Assembly (NCBI RefSeq): GCF_000764325.1
Contig: NZ_JMCG01000002.1
Coordinates: 1,116,001 to 1,180,000 of the forward strand
Source: Vibrio navarrensis
GTDB taxonomy: Bacteria; Pseudomonadota; Gammaproteobacteria; Enterobacterales; Vibrionaceae
Direction: 5' to 3'
Length of the DNA: 64,000 bases
This document shows, one piece after another, positions 37,583 to 46,917 of this stretch. The notes under the pieces are model-generated. The model was not told the DNA's origin, searched no databases, and saw only the letters and a list, made by a program, of their open reading frames with translations. How positions within the stretch are numbered: position 1 is the first letter of the stretch; every line of letters starts with the position of its first letter. The position numbers were made by a program, and so were the translations under genes.

Positions 37583-37845
37583 GCGGTTCTTTTGCTGGAA
37601 ATAATCGACGTCACATTATTTGTTTTGTTGGTCATAATGTCTAAATGTTCGAGCCACATTGTGAGCGCTTCCCTTTTTTCAGGTAAGTACTGGCTACGGT
37701 TATAAATCGCCATTACTCCCCCCAAGCTGTGCCCTAAAAGTTGCTCGACAACATAAGGCGCAACGCCAAGCTCATTAAGGCGCGTCGCGAGCGTTCGACA
37801 AGTATCATGCAATGTCCACGCTTCTTTGTCACTGTCCAAAGCAAC
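37579..37845 (-). pseudogene. C-terminal remnant of a tyrosine integrase (phage/island type)
   Basis: About 85 codons match the end of P4-type integrases: WTLHDTCRTLATRLNELGV (the family has HDLRRT, here with Cys in place of an Arg), the HxLGH-like LLGHSLGGVMAIYNRSQYL with the catalytic tyrosine, and REALTMWLEHL. The N-terminal ~300 residues are absent; upstream of about 37845 the minus strand runs into unrelated sequence. The stop overlaps the fic start. This marks the right side of the island and shows it can no longer excise with its own enzyme. Confidence 0.85.
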
Positions 37846-37987
37846 GTCTCAACATTCCACGCTTCCCATTTTGACATCGCTTTGCAGTAAGCATTGCTTA
37901 ATGATTGAACACTTTGTACATTGATTGCCAAGCCAATTTATCACTCGATAGCGAAGTTCTGGAGTGAATCAAGCAGGGAGTCGAGAG

Positions 37988-38965
37988 ATGTGGGTAAGAA
38001 ATGCAATGTTATCGGTTGTGTTCGCGATTTTACTGTACGTCTTCTTTGCCCCAACTCATGGTGACTCTTACCTTAAAGAGACTAACCCAACCTCTTCCGA
38101 GCGCGTCTCCACTTCCCGGCAATCTTCCGAGCTGGCATCTCAAGTAGAGACCAAAGTCACTCCACGTCGTAAAAACAGGACAGATTGCACTAAGCCGACT
38201 CAGGCAAGTTTCCAAAAGAGCGAGCAAACGCTGCATTACGGCATGTTTTATCTCAACCTTCATGCCGACGAATTGCCAGAGGATTTCGTTAATCAGCTCA
38301 AACCGCGCCTGAGATCAATTCAGCATTACTACCAGTTACTTTTAGGCAAAGCATCTCTAAAAGCCGTTGAGGTCGATCTCTACTTATTTAGTGACCTTCA
38401 ATCCTATCAACAGTTTGCACAAAGCCAAGATAGAAGCCATGAGGCCTTAGGCAGTTACAGCTTGTACGATGGCAAGATAGTGTTCTATTACCGCAATGCG
38501 CAACAGGCCATCAACACCTCAATCCACGAAATCGTCCATGCGGTCAATCACCGCTTGCTGGGCTATTTACCCGGTTGGCTGAATGAAGGTTTAGCGGAAT
38601 TCTTCGCCGGCCTTTGGCAATCAGAATCCGGCCAAATCAACGCAGAGTCAAAAAAGTGGATTGACGGTAAAAATAGACTGCGTTTCAAGCCGCTTGACTT
38701 GCCTGAGCTATTCAATCAGGAGACCTACTGGTATCGCGACGCGCAGCGGGAAAAATTACTCTTATACGGTAGCAGTTGGCTGCTGATTTACTTTTTCTTC
38801 GTCGATGAGCGCGGACAACGATTACTTTCAACAATTATGCAGCAAGAAATGCAAGACCCTTGCGATATTCTCGAAGGCAATCAGATGCTGCAGTTGCTGC
38901 TTGATGCCGAGTCAAACTTTGAGTTGGATTATCAGCACTGGCTGAGCAGCCAGCTCTCTTATTGA
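37988..38965 (+). CDS. Membrane-anchored putative metalloprotease-like protein with HExxH
   Basis: A 325-residue protein with an uncleaved-looking N-terminal membrane helix (MLSVVFAILLYVFFAP), a low-complexity linker (about 25-70) and a globular domain. It has SIHEIVHAVNH near 185 (a zinc HExxH motif) and WLNEGLAEFFAGLW about 20 residues later, giving the third zinc ligand expected of gluzincin/DUF1570-like peptidases. It is probably exposed to the periplasm. No natural substrate is known. I prefer the ATG at 37988, preceded by AGGGAG; a GTG at 37964 is also in frame. It follows the integrase remnant and is not obviously part of the island. Confidence 0.75.
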   Translation: MWVRNAMLSVVFAILLYVFFAPTHGDSYLKETNPTSSERVSTSRQSSELASQVETKVTPRRKNRTDCTKPTQASFQKSEQTLHYGMFYLNLHADELPEDFVNQLKPRLRSIQHYYQLLLGKASLKAVEVDLYLFSDLQSYQQFAQSQDRSHEALGSYSLYDGKIVFYYRNAQQAINTSIHEIVHAVNHRLLGYLPGWLNEGLAEFFAGLWQSESGQINAESKKWIDGKNRLRFKPLDLPELFNQETYWYRDAQREKLLLYGSSWLLIYFFFVDERGQRLLSTIMQQEMQDPCDILEGNQMLQLLLDAESNFELDYQHWLSSQLSY

Positions 38966-39161
38966 TTCAGTGAAGGCTCGCCCCAACTTTCCTCGCGTCA
39001 AAGCACATTTACCAGCAACGTTTCATACCGTTGCTAAGCAATTTCACGCTTAAGTCAAATCTCTCCTTTAGTCGCATATACGAAGCCGTTATCAGTTTGT
39101 TACATTCTAAAGTGAATAAAAATCAAATTATAAAAATATCCACCATCAAGGAGTGATCGCT

Positions 39162-40802
39162 ATGGTCAGTTTCGGCTTGCGTATTTTGAACATCAAGCAG
39201 CGGCTTTACTTGCTGACTTTTGTTATTTCAACGCTACTTTTAATCCCGTTTGGATCGTTGCTTTACGCCTATCAAGGCGATTTGCTCGAAGCAAAACAGG
39301 TCAAAACCCGTCATCTGGTTGAATCCGCCACCAGCGTGTTGGCCCATTTTCAGCAGTTGGAAAGCGCAGGTGTCCTTTCTCGCAGCGAAGCGCAGACCCA
39401 AGCCAAACAAGCCATCAGCGCATTGCGCTATGAGAAATCTGATTATTTTTGGATTAATGACGAAAAACCAGCCATGGTGATGCATCCAATCAAGCCTCAA
39501 TTAGATGGTCAAGATCTCAGCACCTTCAAGGACCCGACGGGCAAGGCGCTATTTGTTGAGATGGTCTCAGTGGTCAAACAATCCGGTGCAGGCTTTGTCT
39601 ACTACATGTGGCCTAAACCGGGCTCTGAGGTGGATGTGGAAAAGCTCTCTTATGTGAGTGAGTTTAAACCGTGGGGCTGGATCATCGGCACTGGGGTGTA
39701 CATTGACGATGTGCAGGCGCTCATCTGGCAGCGGGCACAATCATCGCTGTTTAAACTGGCGATCGCTTTTGCCATGATGCTGCTACTCTCGGCGTTGATT
39801 GGCAATAGCATCACCGCGCCTTGCCGCGCGACCAAAGAGGCACTAACCGAGATAGCCAAAGGCGACGGCGACCTCACCAAGCAGTTACCCGTTGAGGGAC
39901 GTGATGAACTCACGCACATAGCCCAAGAGTTCAATGAATTTACTGGCAAGATCCGCCAAATCGTACACAACATTACGCCAGTGACTGAAGATGTGACGGG
40001 TTCTGCCAGCGAATTGACTCAGGTGGCGCAGCACGCGCTGCACAAAGCCACTATGCAGCAACGCTCGGTCGATTCGGTCGCTGATGCGATGAAGCAGTTG
40101 CAGGCCAGTAACACTGGCGTTGCCGAGTCAGCGCAAGAAGCGGCACTGGCCGCACAAAATGCCAGCCAAAAGGGTAAAGAAGGCAGTGAAGTGATCAGCA
40201 AAGCGTCTGACTATATGAACGCCTTATCGTCAACGGTGACGCAAACCGAGCAAAACGTGCAAGATTTAGCCAATGAAACGCAAAAAGTTGGCGCGGTACT
40301 GGAAGTAATTCGCGGCGTGGCAGAGCAAACCAATCTGCTTGCGCTCAACGCGGCCATTGAGGCGGCGCGAGCAGGCGATCAGGGACGCGGTTTCGCCGTG
40401 GTTGCCGACGAAGTGCGCACTTTGGCTACGCGCACCAGCCACAGCACGGATGAAATCCAGCAGATCATCGCCAATTTGCAGCAAAGGGCCGGTGAGGTGT
40501 GTAAATCGATGGAACAGACGCAGCGCCAATCACAAGAAACGCAGTTACAAGCCAGTCTAGCGCAAACCGCACTGCATGAGATTGATCAGCAGATCGCCAC
40601 CATCCTAGAGCTTAATCGACACATCGCTCAATCGAGCGTAGAACAGTCCCACACCACCACCCAAATCAGCGACAGTCTTAACCAAATCGCCGAGCATAGT
40701 GATCAAGCAGCCGCACAAGCCAACCAAGTTGCCGCGGCCAGCGAGCAGTTAATGGCGAGCGGCCAGCGACTACAACAAAGTGTCGCTGCTTTTCGTGCCT
40801 AA
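39162..40802 (+). CDS. Methyl-accepting chemotaxis protein with Cache sensor domain
   Basis: A ~546-residue chemoreceptor. A first membrane helix (about 10-30) is followed by a periplasmic single Cache (sCache_2) domain with [15 protein letters not shown] and [14 protein letters not shown], then a second helix (about 195-215), a HAMP domain (about 217-270) and the signalling domain with the conserved hairpin tip [39 protein letters not shown], centred near 390. The sCache_2 domain often binds small organic acids, but the ligand cannot be read from the sequence. The ATG at 39162 has an AAGGAG site eight bases upstream. It is monocistronic. Confidence 0.95.
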   Translation: MVSFGLRILNIKQRLYLLTFVISTLLLIPFGSLLYAYQGDLLEAKQVKTRHLVESATSVLAHFQQLESAGVLSRSEAQTQAKQAISALRYEKSDYFWINDEKPAMVMHPIKPQLDGQDLSTFKDPTGKALFVEMVSVVKQSGAGFVYYMWPKPGSEVDVEKLSYVSEFKPWGWIIGTGVYIDDVQALIWQRAQSSLFKLAIAFAMMLLLSALIGNSITAPCRATKEALTEIAKGDGDLTKQLPVEGRDELTHIAQEFNEFTGKIRQIVHNITPVTEDVTGSASELTQVAQHALHKATMQQRSVDSVADAMKQLQASNTGVAESAQEAALAAQNASQKGKEGSEVISKASDYMNALSSTVTQTEQNVQDLANETQKVGAVLEVIRGVAEQTNLLALNAAIEAARAGDQGRGFAVVADEVRTLATRTSHSTDEIQQIIANLQQRAGEVCKSMEQTQRQSQETQLQASLAQTALHEIDQQIATILELNRHIAQSSVEQSHTTTQISDSLNQIAEHSDQAAAQANQVAAASEQLMASGQRLQQSVAAFRA

Positions 40803-40811
40803 TGGCAGATA

Positions 40812-40835
40812 AAGCCGCTCCTTGATGAGCGGCTT
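40812..40835. terminator. Hairpin between chemoreceptor and zntR
   Basis: AAGCCGCTC (40812-40820) pairs with GAGCGGCTT (40827-40835) around CTTGAT. It lies between the two converging genes and overlaps the last codons of zntR. T tracts are short, so strength is uncertain. Confidence 0.6.
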
Positions 40836-41232
40836 ACTCTAGCGCTGCCAAAATAGAACAGTGGCTGGCATCGTCATCCGTATGACCACAACAGGCATCG
40901 TTGATTTTCTTCAACGCCTGACGAATTTGGCTTAACTGGGCGATTTTCTCATCGATCAGCGCCAACTTGGCAGAAGTGATCGCTTTCACCTCTGCGCAGC
41001 TGTGTTCTGTCGCTTCAAGCTTGATCTCCAGCAGCTCTTTGATCTCTTCCAAACTCAAGCCCAGCGCTTTCGCTTTGAGAATAAAACCGACCTGTTTTTG
41101 GTTCTCTTCACTATAGAGACGATAGCCAGACTCACTGCGCCCAGCAGGCAAAATCAGTTGGTTTTTTTCATAAAAACGCAGCGTATCCGCACTCACACCA
41201 CACCGTTTTGCCAACTCACCGATTTGAAACAT
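40834..41232 (-). CDS. zntR: MerR-family metal-responsive activator, ZntR-like
   Basis: A 132-residue MerR-type regulator with the N-terminal DNA-binding winged helix (MFQIGELAKRCGVSADTLRFYEKNQLI), a long dimerisation helix (about 75-112) and a metal-binding tail. Metal ligands fit ZntR: a cysteine near 79 (EHSCAEV), CCGH near 114-117 and HC near 123-124. ZntR senses Zn(II), also Pb and Cd, and activates the exporter ZntA. No zntA is in the window, so the target lies elsewhere. CadR/PbrR-type regulators are an alternative. Confidence 0.85.
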   Translation of the reverse strand: MFQIGELAKRCGVSADTLRFYEKNQLILPAGRSESGYRLYSEENQKQVGFILKAKALGLSLEEIKELLEIKLEATEHSCAEVKAITSAKLALIDEKIAQLSQIRQALKKINDACCGHTDDDASHCSILAALE

Positions 41233-41301
41233 AACTCTCCTTATTAACTCACTCGTTACTTTTGTCGTCTAAGCAGGCGCTTTTTGCAATTATTTTTGAG
41301 A

Positions 41302-41346
41302 TGCCAAACGATTGCGCGAGCTTTTTTGTAATAAATTGGTTAGAAT
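41302..41346 (+). promoter_or_regulatory. Probable PurR operator and purH promoter
   Basis: TGCCAAACGATTGCGC (41302-41317) contains the palindromic core CAANCGNTTNC of the PUR box. A -10 like TAGAAT lies at 41341-41346; the -35 is weak and abuts the operator. PurR repression of purHD is known in E. coli. The ~170-nt leader that follows holds a CTGTTTTC/GAAAACAG stem (41369-41389) of unknown role. Confidence 0.6.
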
Positions 41347-41515
41347 ACGCGCCACCAAATGAGGGAGACTGTTTTCTCGATGAAAACAGCAGCAAAGGTC
41401 TTTACCAAAACTGGCCAATCTTTTATCTGCCGAGTTTTTCACTCTGGCGATAAGAACAAGTTCATTTTTGGCAAATATCTTTAGTTTAACTCCGTGAATT
41501 TGAGGAAATGGAAGC

Positions 41516-43108
41516 ATGAACAACGCTCGTCCTATTCGCCGCGCTCTGATTAGCGTATCAGACAAAACCGGTATTGTTGAGTTTGCACAAGCACTGGCAC
41601 AACGTGGTGTTGATATTCTGTCGACCGGTGGCACCGCTCGCTTACTGGCAGAAAAAGGCATCGCTGTCACCGAAGTCTCTGACTACACCGGTTTTCCAGA
41701 GATGATGGATGGTCGTGTTAAAACCCTTCACCCAAAAGTTCACGGTGGTGTACTTGGTCGCCGCGGTCAAGACGATGACGTCATGGCGAAACACGGCATC
41801 AAGCCAATCGACATCGTCGTGGTTAACCTCTACCCCTTTGCACAAACGGTCGCGAAACAAGGCTGTACACTGGCTGACGCAGTAGAGAATATCGACATTG
41901 GCGGACCAACCATGGTGCGTTCAGCGGCGAAAAACCACAAAGATGTGACCATAGTGGTTAACGCGCACGATTACGATCGCGTGATTGCTGAGATGGATGC
42001 CAACGACAACTCTCTGACGCTCGAAACCCGCTTCGACCTCGCCATTGCAGCCTTTGAGCACACAGCGGCTTACGATGGCATGATCGCCAACTACTTCGGC
42101 ACTATGGTTGCTTCTTACGGAGAGAACAAGGAAGGCGATGAAGAGAGCAAATTCCCTCGCACCTTCAACCAACAGTTCATCAAGAAACAAGACATGCGCT
42201 ACGGCGAAAACAGCCACCAAGCAGCAGCGTTTTACGTGGAAGCCAACCCAGAAGAAGCGTCTGTGGCGACGGCTCGCCAAATCCAGGGCAAAGCACTGTC
42301 TTACAACAACATCGCCGACACCGACGCGGCCCTTGAGTGTGTGAAAGAGTTTAGCGAACCTGCTTGTGTCATCGTCAAACACGCCAACCCATGCGGCGTC
42401 GCACTCGGTAAAGATATTCTTGAAGCGTACAACCGCGCTTACCAAACCGACCCAACCTCGGCATTTGGCGGCATCATTGCATTCAACCAAGAGCTCGATG
42501 CAGAAACTGCGAGTGCTATCGTTGAGCGCCAATTCGTTGAAGTGATCATTGCTCCTTCCGTTTCTGCACAAGCAATCGAAGTGGTGGCTGCGAAGAAAAA
42601 CGTTCGTCTGCTTGAGTGCGGCGAATGGTCAACCAAGACCACGGGCTTTGATGTAAAACGCGTTAATGGCGGCCTGCTGGTCCAAGACCGTGACCAGGGC
42701 ATGGTCGGCCTAGACGATCTCAAAGTGGTGTCAAAACGCCAACCCACAGAAGAAGAGCTGAAAGATGCACTGTTCTGCTGGAAAGTCGCCAAGTACGTAA
42801 AATCAAACGCGATTGTCTACGCGAAAGGTGACATGACCATCGGTGTGGGCGCAGGCCAAATGAGCCGCGTGTACTCCGCGAAAATTGCCGGTATCAAAGC
42901 GGCAGACGAAGGCCTTGAAGTGGCTGGCAGCGTGATGGCATCTGATGCTTTCTTCCCCTTCCGCGATGGCATTGATGCCGCGGCCGAAGCTGGTATCAAG
43001 TGCGTGATTCAGCCTGGCGGTTCGATGCGTGATGATGAAGTGATTGCCGCCGCCGACGAACACGGCATGGCGATGATCTTCACGGGTATGCGCCACTTCC
43101 GCCACTAA
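41516..43108 (+). CDS. purH: Bifunctional AICAR formyltransferase/IMP cyclohydrolase
   Basis: PurH carries out the last two steps of purine synthesis to IMP. The 530-residue protein has the N-terminal MGS-like cyclohydrolase domain ([57 protein letters not shown]) and the C-terminal formyltransferase domain with [11 protein letters not shown] near 288, [10 protein letters not shown], and the end [15 protein letters not shown]. The start has a GAGGAAATGGA region upstream. It forms an operon with purD, 57 bases downstream. Confidence 0.98.
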   Translation: MNNARPIRRALISVSDKTGIVEFAQALAQRGVDILSTGGTARLLAEKGIAVTEVSDYTGFPEMMDGRVKTLHPKVHGGVLGRRGQDDDVMAKHGIKPIDIVVVNLYPFAQTVAKQGCTLADAVENIDIGGPTMVRSAAKNHKDVTIVVNAHDYDRVIAEMDANDNSLTLETRFDLAIAAFEHTAAYDGMIANYFGTMVASYGENKEGDEESKFPRTFNQQFIKKQDMRYGENSHQAAAFYVEANPEEASVATARQIQGKALSYNNIADTDAALECVKEFSEPACVIVKHANPCGVALGKDILEAYNRAYQTDPTSAFGGIIAFNQELDAETASAIVERQFVEVIIAPSVSAQAIEVVAAKKNVRLLECGEWSTKTTGFDVKRVNGGLLVQDRDQGMVGLDDLKVVSKRQPTEEELKDALFCWKVAKYVKSNAIVYAKGDMTIGVGAGQMSRVYSAKIAGIKAADEGLEVAGSVMASDAFFPFRDGIDAAAEAGIKCVIQPGGSMRDDEVIAAADEHGMAMIFTGMRHFRH

Positions 43109-43165
43109 TTTCTATCAGAGGTGCCCACCAAGGCACCTCTTTTCGCAAGATTTGAGGATGATGAG

Positions 43166-44452
43166 ATGAATGTATTGATTATTGGCTCAGGTGGTCGTGA
43201 ACATGCTCTGGGCTGGAAAGTGGCACAAAATCCCAATGTCACCACGGTGTTTGTTGCACCGGGAAATGCGGGAACAGCGCTGGAGCCTAAGTTAGAAAAC
43301 GTCAATATCGCTGTCGAAGACATCGAAGGCTTAGTCGCGTTTGCTCAAGAGAAAGCGATTGAACTCACCATCGTTGGCCCTGAAGCGCCACTGGTGATTG
43401 GTGTCGTCGATGCGTTTCGCCAAGCGGGCTTACCTATTTTTGGCCCAACTCAAGCAGCGGCGCAGCTTGAAGGTTCAAAAGCTTTTACCAAGGATTTCTT
43501 GGCTCGCCATCAAATCCCTACCGCTGCCTACGCCAACTTTACGGAGATCGAGCCAGCACTGGCTTACGTCCGTGAACAAGGCGCGCCAATCGTCGTGAAA
43601 GCCGATGGCCTTGCAGCAGGCAAAGGGGTGATTGTCGCCATGACCCTGCAAGAAGCCGAAGACGCGATTCAAGACATGCTGGCAGGCAACGCTTTTGGTG
43701 AAGCGGGCAGCCGCGTGGTGATCGAAGAGTTCCTTGATGGCGAAGAGGCCAGCTTTATCGTCATGGTAGATGGCGAAAACGTCCTGCCAATGGCCACCAG
43801 CCAAGACCACAAACGCGTCGGCGATAAAGACACAGGTCCAAACACTGGCGGCATGGGCGCGTACTCGCCAGCGCCAGTGGTAACACCAGAGATTCATGAT
43901 CGGGTTATGCAGGAAGTGATCTATCCAACCGTGCGTGGTATGGCCGCGGAAGGCAACCCATACACCGGCTTCCTCTACGCGGGTTTGATGATCGACAAAG
44001 ATGGCACACCTAAGGTGATCGAGTACAACTGCCGTTTTGGTGATCCTGAAACGCAACCAATCATGATGCGCATGCAATCGGATCTGGTTGAACTTTGTCT
44101 GGCCGCGATCGAGCAGAAACTCGACCAAGTTGAATCAAAATGGGACCCGCGCGCTTCTATCGGTATCGTCCTCGCTGCGGGCGGTTACCCGGGCGATTAT
44201 GCCAAAGGCGATGTCATTTCAGGCCTACCGACAGACGAAGTCGAAGGGCAGAAAGTGTTCCACGCCGGCACCACCGACAAAGAAGGCCATGTGGTGACCA
44301 ATGGTGGCCGCGTATTGTGTGCCACTGCCTTAGGTCACAGTGTCTTTGAAGCGCAGCAACGCGCTTATGCACTGGCCAAACAGATCAGCTGGGATGGCAT
44401 GTTCCATCGCTACGATATTGGTTATCGCGCGATTGCTCGCGAACAGCAGTAA
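43166..44452 (+). CDS. purD: Phosphoribosylamine-glycine ligase
   Basis: PurD joins glycine to phosphoribosylamine, the second step of purine synthesis. The 428-residue ATP-grasp enzyme begins MNVLIIGSGGREHALGWK and has VGPEAPLVIGVVD, the ATP loop VVKADGLAAGKGVIVA near 143, QDHKRVGDKDTGPNTGGMGAYSPAP near 215 and EYNCRFGDPETQPIM near 285. The ATG at 43166 gives the standard N-terminus. A strong terminator follows. Confidence 0.98.
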   Translation: MNVLIIGSGGREHALGWKVAQNPNVTTVFVAPGNAGTALEPKLENVNIAVEDIEGLVAFAQEKAIELTIVGPEAPLVIGVVDAFRQAGLPIFGPTQAAAQLEGSKAFTKDFLARHQIPTAAYANFTEIEPALAYVREQGAPIVVKADGLAAGKGVIVAMTLQEAEDAIQDMLAGNAFGEAGSRVVIEEFLDGEEASFIVMVDGENVLPMATSQDHKRVGDKDTGPNTGGMGAYSPAPVVTPEIHDRVMQEVIYPTVRGMAAEGNPYTGFLYAGLMIDKDGTPKVIEYNCRFGDPETQPIMMRMQSDLVELCLAAIEQKLDQVESKWDPRASIGIVLAAGGYPGDYAKGDVISGLPTDEVEGQKVFHAGTTDKEGHVVTNGGRVLCATALGHSVFEAQQRAYALAKQISWDGMFHRYDIGYRAIAREQQ

Positions 44453-44466
44453 CCGATGAGATAGAC

Positions 44467-44495
44467 AAAAGGCGCTGAATCAGCGCCTTTTTTTT
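44467..44495. terminator. Terminator after purHD (bidirectional)
   Basis: AAAAGGCGCTGA pairs with (T)CAGCGCCTTTT and runs into eight T. The A tract on the other side lets it also serve the converging DUF1481 gene. Confidence 0.9.
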
Positions 44496-45195
44496 ATCTT
44501 TGTTCGTCTTCAATCAGCACCGGGCGGGCGACACAATCTCGGTCGTCGTCATCTAACAAAAGTAACGTGTCGACTTCCAAACGCTTGGACGATTTTTTCC
44601 CGAGAAAGGCAACGTAGCTATCAACGCTCGCCAAGCGGTTAATCACAAACCCGGGCAGCGTTTGGTTAAACTCGAGGGTAGAAAACTCTTCACCCGTACA
44701 GGTTTCGAAGGTTTCGCCATCCCAGTAACCTTGGATCAGTTCCAAACCATCACGCGACTGCTGCTTGCTTTTTTTCACCAGCATATCGGCTTCCGATTGA
44801 TAGCGTTGCAATTGATCCGCCTGAATCGGCAGCACCTTGCTATTGAGACGAAATTGTTGGTACACCGCTTCGCCATCAACATTAAAACGAACGTGGATTC
44901 GATAAGGCACCAAGCCCAGCTTGTTATCCCGCTGTTCACCTTGTCGAATCAACTCTCTAAGCGTACCTTCATCCCAGCGATACTCACTTTGATACCAGCC
45001 ATATTCACCCACTAAGACAAAATCAGACGCTTTTTGTGGCCCAGAAAGTTTTTCGGTCACCCAATAAAAACTGGTCGCATCGCCCATCATCTGTCCACCA
45101 GTGAACTCGGTAAACTGCTCAAGGGTCGGTCGGGAGGGGGAAGAACAGCCAGCCAGCAGAACGCAAGCGGTACAAGTAAGAAGTAATTTTTTCAT
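44494..45195 (-). CDS. DUF1481 lipoprotein, YjaH type
   Basis: A 233-residue predicted lipoprotein. The signal peptide ends in the lipobox LLAGC with Cys at residue 16, and the next residues SSPS suggest outer-membrane sorting. The rest is a globular periplasmic domain of unknown function with an acidic end (LLLDDDDRDC). In E. coli the DUF1481 gene yjaH is also the neighbour of hupA, so the position is conserved. It starts 48 bases after hupA on the same strand and may be read through from it. Confidence 0.88.
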   Translation of the reverse strand: MKKLLLTCTACVLLAGCSSPSRPTLEQFTEFTGGQMMGDATSFYWVTEKLSGPQKASDFVLVGEYGWYQSEYRWDEGTLRELIRQGEQRDNKLGLVPYRIHVRFNVDGEAVYQQFRLNSKVLPIQADQLQRYQSEADMLVKKSKQQSRDGLELIQGYWDGETFETCTGEEFSTLEFNQTLPGFVINRLASVDSYVAFLGKKSSKRLEVDTLLLLDDDDRDCVARPVLIEDEQR

Positions 45196-45243
45196 TTTTG
45201 TAAAAGAATGGCGCCGAAAAGGATTCCCCGGCGCCTCACTGAA

Positions 45244-45516
45244 TTAGTTTACTGATTCTTTCAGTGCTTTGCCTGCCACGAACGCTGGCACATTTGCTGC
45301 TGCGATTTGGATCTCAGCACCTGTTTTTGGGTTACGGCCAGTACGCGCGGCACGGTGGTTCACTTTGAATGTACCAAAACCAATTAGTTGAACTTGGTCA
45401 CCCTCTTTCAGAGCGCCTTCTACGCCTTCCAGAGTAGCTTCAAGAGCAGCTTTTGCTTGTGCTTTAGATAGGTCTGCTTTCTCTGCGATAAAGTCGATTA
45501 ATTGGGTCTTGTTCAT
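45244..45516 (-). CDS. hupA: DNA-binding protein HU-alpha
   Basis: HU is a small nucleoid protein that wraps and bends DNA without sequence preference. The 90-residue protein matches the family along its length: [20 protein letters not shown], the beta-arm [19 protein letters not shown] with the intercalating proline, and the end [13 protein letters not shown]. Alpha rather than beta is assigned from the position between the DUF1481 gene and the purine operon. The 264-bp gap upstream holds its promoter and that of the divergent CNNM gene. Confidence 0.97.
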   Translation of the reverse strand: MNKTQLIDFIAEKADLSKAQAKAALEATLEGVEGALKEGDQVQLIGFGTFKVNHRAARTGRNPKTGAEIQIAAANVPAFVAGKALKESVN

Positions 45517-45780
45517 TAGGTTTCCCTTCTCATAGGTTATCGAATTGGTCTCACTCTAAAGCATAAAGGCCCCATCTGGCAAAGGTTTGTCGTGTTTCTT
45601 TCGCTCTAGTGAATTACTTTTAGCCACATTCTGAGTAATAACTCACAAATTGTTACCGATTGATAGCAGAATTCCCTTGGTTTTCCTCTGCGAAGCACCT
45701 ATTTATAAGGGGTGAATGGGGATCTTGACGTATACTCTTCCCTCGTGTCACAACACTCTGTTTTTCTATCAAGGGCAATC

Positions 45781-46872
45781 ATGCTACTGCTTACTATCTA
45801 CATCTCTATCGCTATCGGTATTTCCTTTATCTGTTCGGTATTGGAGGCGGTGTTACTGAGTATCAGCCCGAGCTATATCGCACAGTTGAAACAGCAGGCA
45901 CACCCTGCTGCAGAGCCATTGGCTAAGCTTAAAGCGGATATCGACCGTCCGCTGGCCTCGATCCTCACCCTCAATACCATCGCGCATACCATAGGCGCGG
46001 CAACCGCAGGTGCACAGGCCGCCGTGGTGTTTGGCAGTGAGTGGCTTGGCGTGTTTTCCGGCGTGCTGACGTTGGGTATTTTGGTGCTGTCGGAAATCGT
46101 GCCCAAAACCATCGGTGCGACTTACTGGCGACAGCTCGCCCCGAGCGCGGCAACCACACTGCGCTGGATGGTGTGGGCACTCACGCCGTTTGTGTGGTTC
46201 TCTGAACAGATCACGAAAAGGTTGGCGCGCAATCACGAGATGCCAAAAATGCGTGATGAACTGTCGGCCATGGCGATCCTCGCACGTGAAAGTGGCGAGT
46301 TTGCGGAAGGTGAATCGAAGATCCTCAGCAACTTACTGGGCATCCAGAACGTGGCCGTGACTCAGGTGATGACGCCTCGCCCGGTGGTGTTTCGTGTCGA
46401 AGCAACCACCACGATTAATGAGTTTCTTGCCGAACACAAAGAGACACCGTTCTCTCGCCCGCTGGTTTACAGCGAGCAGAAAGACAACATCATCGGTTTT
46501 GTGCACCGTTTGGAGCTGTTTAAACTGCAACAAGCAGGACAAGGCGAAAAGCAGTTGGGCGCGGTGATGCGACCCATTCACGTGATACTTAATAATATGC
46601 CACTGCCGAAAGTGTTTGACCAAATGATGGCAAAACGTCTGCAACTGGCCATCGTGGTGGATGAATATGGCACAGTGCAAGGCCTAGTGACACTGGAAGA
46701 TATTTTCGAGTACTTGCTTGGTGAGGAGATCATCGACGAAGCGGACAAAAGCAGCGACATGCAGCAGTTGGCGTATCAGCGTTGGGAGCGCTGGAAAACC
46801 AAACACGGCATGATTGAAAGCCGTGACGATGAAGATGAAGAGGTAAACCTCGAAAAAATCAGATCGCGCTAA
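45781..46872 (+). CDS. CNNM (DUF21)/CBS-domain membrane protein, CorC/HlyC superfamily
   Basis: A 363-residue inner-membrane protein. The CNNM transmembrane domain (about 1-160, four helices, with AVLLSISPSYIAQL and LSEIVPKTIGATYWRQL) is followed by a pair of CBS domains (about 195-320, QVMTPRPVVFRVEA and VDEYGTVQGLVTLEDIFEYLLGEEI). Relatives move or regulate Mg2+ and other divalent cations. This version lacks the C-terminal CorC_HlyC domain. The ATG at 45781 has AAGGGC upstream. A terminator follows. Confidence 0.9.
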   Translation: MLLLTIYISIAIGISFICSVLEAVLLSISPSYIAQLKQQAHPAAEPLAKLKADIDRPLASILTLNTIAHTIGAATAGAQAAVVFGSEWLGVFSGVLTLGILVLSEIVPKTIGATYWRQLAPSAATTLRWMVWALTPFVWFSEQITKRLARNHEMPKMRDELSAMAILARESGEFAEGESKILSNLLGIQNVAVTQVMTPRPVVFRVEATTTINEFLAEHKETPFSRPLVYSEQKDNIIGFVHRLELFKLQQAGQGEKQLGAVMRPIHVILNNMPLPKVFDQMMAKRLQLAIVVDEYGTVQGLVTLEDIFEYLLGEEIIDEADKSSDMQQLAYQRWERWKTKHGMIESRDDEDEEVNLEKIRSR

Positions 46873-46881
46873 GCAGACAGC

Positions 46882-46907
46882 AAAAAGGCTCCGATGGAGC
46901 CTTTTTT
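46882..46907. terminator. Bidirectional terminator between CNNM gene and yjaG
   Basis: AAAAAGGCTCC pairs with GGAGCCTTTTT around GAT, with A and T tracts on both sides, between two converging genes. Confidence 0.92.
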
Positions 46908-46917
46908 ACTTTTCCGC

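Noticed and set aside
41369-41389. Hairpin in the purH leader as a possible purine riboswitch
   Set aside because: A single 8-bp stem without the conserved junction bases of a purine riboswitch and without a T tract.
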